Part shown: piece by piece, positions 62,440-64,000 of the stretch
Layout: every line of letters starts with the position of its first letter
Position numbering within the stretch: the first letter of the stretch is position 1
Source of the DNA: Deinococcus ficus
GTDB lineage: Bacteria > Deinococcota > Deinococci > Deinococcales > Deinococcaceae
Direction of reading: 5' to 3'
NCBI RefSeq assembly: GCF_003444775.1
Contig: NZ_CP021081.1
Location: forward strand, 1,104,001 to 1,168,000
Length of the DNA stretch: 64,000 nt
The notes under the pieces: model-generated
Database searches by the model: none
Told to the model about the DNA's origin: nothing
Seen by the model: only the letters and a program-made list of their open reading frames with translations
Position numbers and translations under genes: made by a program

Positions 62440-63051
62440 TCAGTGGTGGTGCGGGGCCGCCGGGACCGGGGGCGCCCCCTCTCCCAGCCGTTTCAGGAGG
62501 CCGGTCATGGTGGCGATCTCGCCCTGCTGCGAGGCTCGCACCTGCCGCGCGAGGCGCTGCACCTCTGGGGGCAGGCCGCGCTCCGGCAGCCCGTCCACCA
62601 TCGCCACGGCGCCCTGGTGGTGGCGGATCATCAGCCGCAGGAACTGTGCCTGCGCGGTTGCGGGCGGCAGGGTCTGCAGGGAGGCGAGTTCGGCCCCGGT
62701 GGCCATGCCCATCGTCCGGGCGTGGGCGTCCGTCATTTCCGGTCCCGGCCCCTGGCCCCACAGGGTGAGCCAGCCGTGCATCTGCCGGACCTGCTCGGTC
62801 TGGGACAGCTCGATGTCCAGCGCCAGGGACCGCACGGTGCGGTGGGCCGGCCGCGCCCGGATCAGGCGGGCCATCGTGACGGCCTGATCGTGATGGCGGA
62901 TCATGCCCTGTGTGAACGTCACGGCCGGGCTGCCCGCCGCCGGGCGTGCGGGCCGCAGGCTGAAAAGCGTGCCGCCCAGCGCCGCCAGGAGCACTGCCAG
63001 CAGGGCCAGCAGCGCAGGAACGCGCCGGACGCTACGGGCAGAGCCCGTCAT
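62440..63051 (-). CDS. DUF305 domain exported protein
   Basis: A 203-residue protein with an N-terminal signal/anchor helix (about 10-30) and two DUF305 ferritin-like four-helix units containing paired-His motifs FTQGMIRHHDQAV and RLMIRHHQGAVAM. DUF305 proteins are often found with copper-resistance genes and may bind metal. The C-terminus ends in His residues. Its start overlaps the trhO end by 20 bases, so it is downstream in the same transcript. Confidence 0.88.
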   Translation of the reverse strand: MTGSARSVRRVPALLALLAVLLAALGGTLFSLRPARPAAGSPAVTFTQGMIRHHDQAVTMARLIRARPAHRTVRSLALDIELSQTEQVRQMHGWLTLWGQGPGPEMTDAHARTMGMATGAELASLQTLPPATAQAQFLRLMIRHHQGAVAMVDGLPERGLPPEVQRLARQVRASQQGEIATMTGLLKRLGEGAPPVPAAPHHH

Positions 63052-63949
63052 ACATCCGCTGCCGGTCCCGGAAGGCGGCCTTCTGCGCGTCGGTGGTGCG
63101 GTCCACGCACTGGGGGCAGCTCACGCCCCGCTCGAACGCCGGGCTGCCCAGGTCCTCCGCGGTCAGCGGCCAGCCGCACGAGTGGCACATCTCGCCGCTC
63201 CCGGGAGTGAGGCCGTGCCCGACCGTGACCCGGCCGTCGAACACGAAGCACTCGCCCTCCCAGCGGCTCTCTTCCGGGGGCACGTCCTCCAGGTAGCGCA
63301 GGATCCCGCCCTGCAGGTGGTACACGTCCCGGAAGCCCTTTTGCAGCAGCAGGCTGGTGCTCTTCTCGCAGCGGATGCCGCCGGTGCAGAACATCGCGAT
63401 CTTCTTGCCCTCGGCGCCCTGCAGGTGCTCGTCCACCCAGGCGGGAAAGTCCCGGAAGGCGTCCAGGCCCGGGTCCACGGCGCCCTGGAAGGTGCCGGCC
63501 TTCACCTCGTAGCGGTTGCGGGTGTCCACGACGATCACGTCGTCCTGCGCCAGCAGGGCGTTCCATTCCTGCGGGGTCAGGTACGTGCCGACCTGCTCGC
63601 GCGGCTCGACCGGTACGCCCAGCGTCACGATCTCCTGTTTCAGCCGCACCTTAAGCCGCCGGAAGGGCCGGGTGGGCGCCCCGCTTTCCTTGTATTCCAT
63701 ACGCGTGAAGCCCAGCGAGATCAGCGTGTCGTGCAGCGCCGCGATGCCCTCCCGGGACCCGGCGACCGTGCCGTTGATGCCCTCGGGGGCAATCAGCAGC
63801 GTGCCGCACAGGTCCAGGCTGCGGGCCAGGGCCAGCAGCCTGTCCCGCAGGGCGGCCGGGTCCTCCACCGGGCGGAACTGGTACAGGGCGGCGACCGTCC
63901 AGGGCAGGTCGGTCGGCGGGGGGGCAGGGGAGACAGGGGGGGTGCTCAT
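63032..63949 (-). CDS. trhO: tRNA uridine(34) hydroxylase TrhO (rhodanese-like, YceA family)
   Basis: A 305-residue protein: N-terminal acylphosphatase-like UPF0176 domain (about 10-100, LLIAPEGINGTVAG), rhodanese domain (about 125-225) with active-site loop FCTGGIRCEKSTSLLL, and a C-terminal CHSCGWPL..CPQCVDR motif that could bind zinc. It makes 5-hydroxyuridine at tRNA wobble position 34. Its ATG overlaps the stop codon of a 9-codon upstream ORF (ATGA); no Shine-Dalgarno is seen. Confidence 0.94.
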   Translation of the reverse strand: MSTPPVSPAPPPTDLPWTVAALYQFRPVEDPAALRDRLLALARSLDLCGTLLIAPEGINGTVAGSREGIAALHDTLISLGFTRMEYKESGAPTRPFRRLKVRLKQEIVTLGVPVEPREQVGTYLTPQEWNALLAQDDVIVVDTRNRYEVKAGTFQGAVDPGLDAFRDFPAWVDEHLQGAEGKKIAMFCTGGIRCEKSTSLLLQKGFRDVYHLQGGILRYLEDVPPEESRWEGECFVFDGRVTVGHGLTPGSGEMCHSCGWPLTAEDLGSPAFERGVSCPQCVDRTTDAQKAAFRDRQRMYDGLCP

Positions 63950-63975
63950 GGTGGGGGGCGCCGCGCGGCGGTCAC
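63946..63975 (-). CDS. 9-residue leaderless upstream ORF of trhO
   Basis: GTG at 63975 encodes MTAARRPPP and stops inside the trhO ATG (ATGA). A perfect-looking -10 TATACT (63981-63986) lies 5 bases before it. The three terminal prolines are a potential ribosome pause just before the trhO start. Short, so coding status is an inference from promoter geometry and overlap. Confidence 0.4.
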   Translation of the reverse strand: MTAARRPPP

Positions 63976-63980
63976 CCGCG

Positions 63981-63986
63981 AGTATA
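63981..63986 (-). promoter_or_regulatory. -10 box for the trhO transcript
   Basis: TATACT on the minus strand. Counting 5 bases to GTG 63975 it fits a leaderless upstream ORF; counting to trhO it gives a leader of about 25 bases without a Shine-Dalgarno. Confidence 0.55.
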
Positions 63987-64000
63987 GAAGGCCCCGGTCC

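Overview
The window looks like chromosomal DNA of a Deinococcus species. Base composition is very high in G+C, almost every gene has G/C-rich third codon positions, and the gene content is characteristic: RecD2 without RecBC, SbcCD, RecJ, an S-layer-homology porin, a homoisocitrate dehydrogenase of the alpha-aminoadipate lysine route, and a PolA with a degenerate exonuclease domain. A second signature is promoter layout. At 22 places a -10 hexamer of the form TAnnnT lies 5-7 bases before an ATG or GTG, the arrangement known in Deinococcus to give leaderless mRNAs. I used this to choose many start codons. I see no insertion sequence, prophage, CRISPR array or rRNA. The window is ordinary chromosome; the unusual content is mostly regulatory.

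Layout. 0-8.5 kb: acylphosphatase, a twin-ATPase ABC protein, a histidine phosphatase, a stomatin/NfeD pair, a monooxygenase-like membrane protein, a secreted protein, the rplM-rpsI ribosomal operon, a GNAT acetyltransferase and an alpha/beta hydrolase. 8.5-21 kb: metG behind a short Met-rich leader ORF, rapZ-yvcK, a DUF4129-MoxR-DUF58 operon behind a 15-residue upstream ORF, an ArsC/Spx-fold protein, polA and a GGDEF protein. 21-26 kb (minus strand): hemE-hemH-hemY, a PII-like c-di-AMP receptor with a MaoC-fold protein, and a double winged-helix protein. 26-32 kb: two paralogous membrane proteins with an XRE regulator under phased operator-like repeats, an ABC-2 exporter and a molybdopterin oxidoreductase. 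32-36 kb: scpA-trpS, a large SurA/PpiD-type foldase and tRNA-Arg(CCG). 36-44.6 kb: a SIS/PGI-like protein, recJ-lapA, an SLH porin with a collagen-like segment, crotonase-HD hydrolase, a disordered acidic protein and greA. 44.6-52.4 kb (minus): inositol monophosphatase with a 58-residue membrane protein, homoisocitrate dehydrogenase, and sbcD-sbcC-mnmD-FAD oxidoreductase in one overlapping run. 52.6-64 kb: an orphan 60-residue protein, recD2, a CPBP protease/DUF1232/YIP1 membrane cluster, threonine aldolase, two DUF1990-like proteins, DoxX, a histidine phosphatase with a small secreted protein, a histidine-rich membrane protein, a DUF305 protein and trhO.

How they fit together. DNA maintenance is heavily represented (PolA, RecJ, SbcCD, RecD2, ScpA), with translation and tRNA functions (MetRS, TrpRS, S9, L13, MnmD, TrhO, tRNA-Arg) and a compact heme block. 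Genes are tightly packed; 4-base GTGA/ATGA overlaps are frequent, so translational coupling is the main operon device.

The most interesting candidate is the metG leader. A 17-codon ORF with four Met codons in a five-codon stretch starts 6 bases after a -10 box. It is followed by an 11-bp GC hairpin nested inside a perfect 12-bp long-range inverted repeat whose 5' arm is the end of the ORF. This looks like ribosome-mediated attenuation of methionyl-tRNA synthetase launched from a leaderless mRNA. Two other short leaderless ORFs, before the DUF4129 operon and before trhO, end in 4-base overlaps with the following start codon and suggest that leaderless upstream ORFs are a recurrent device here.
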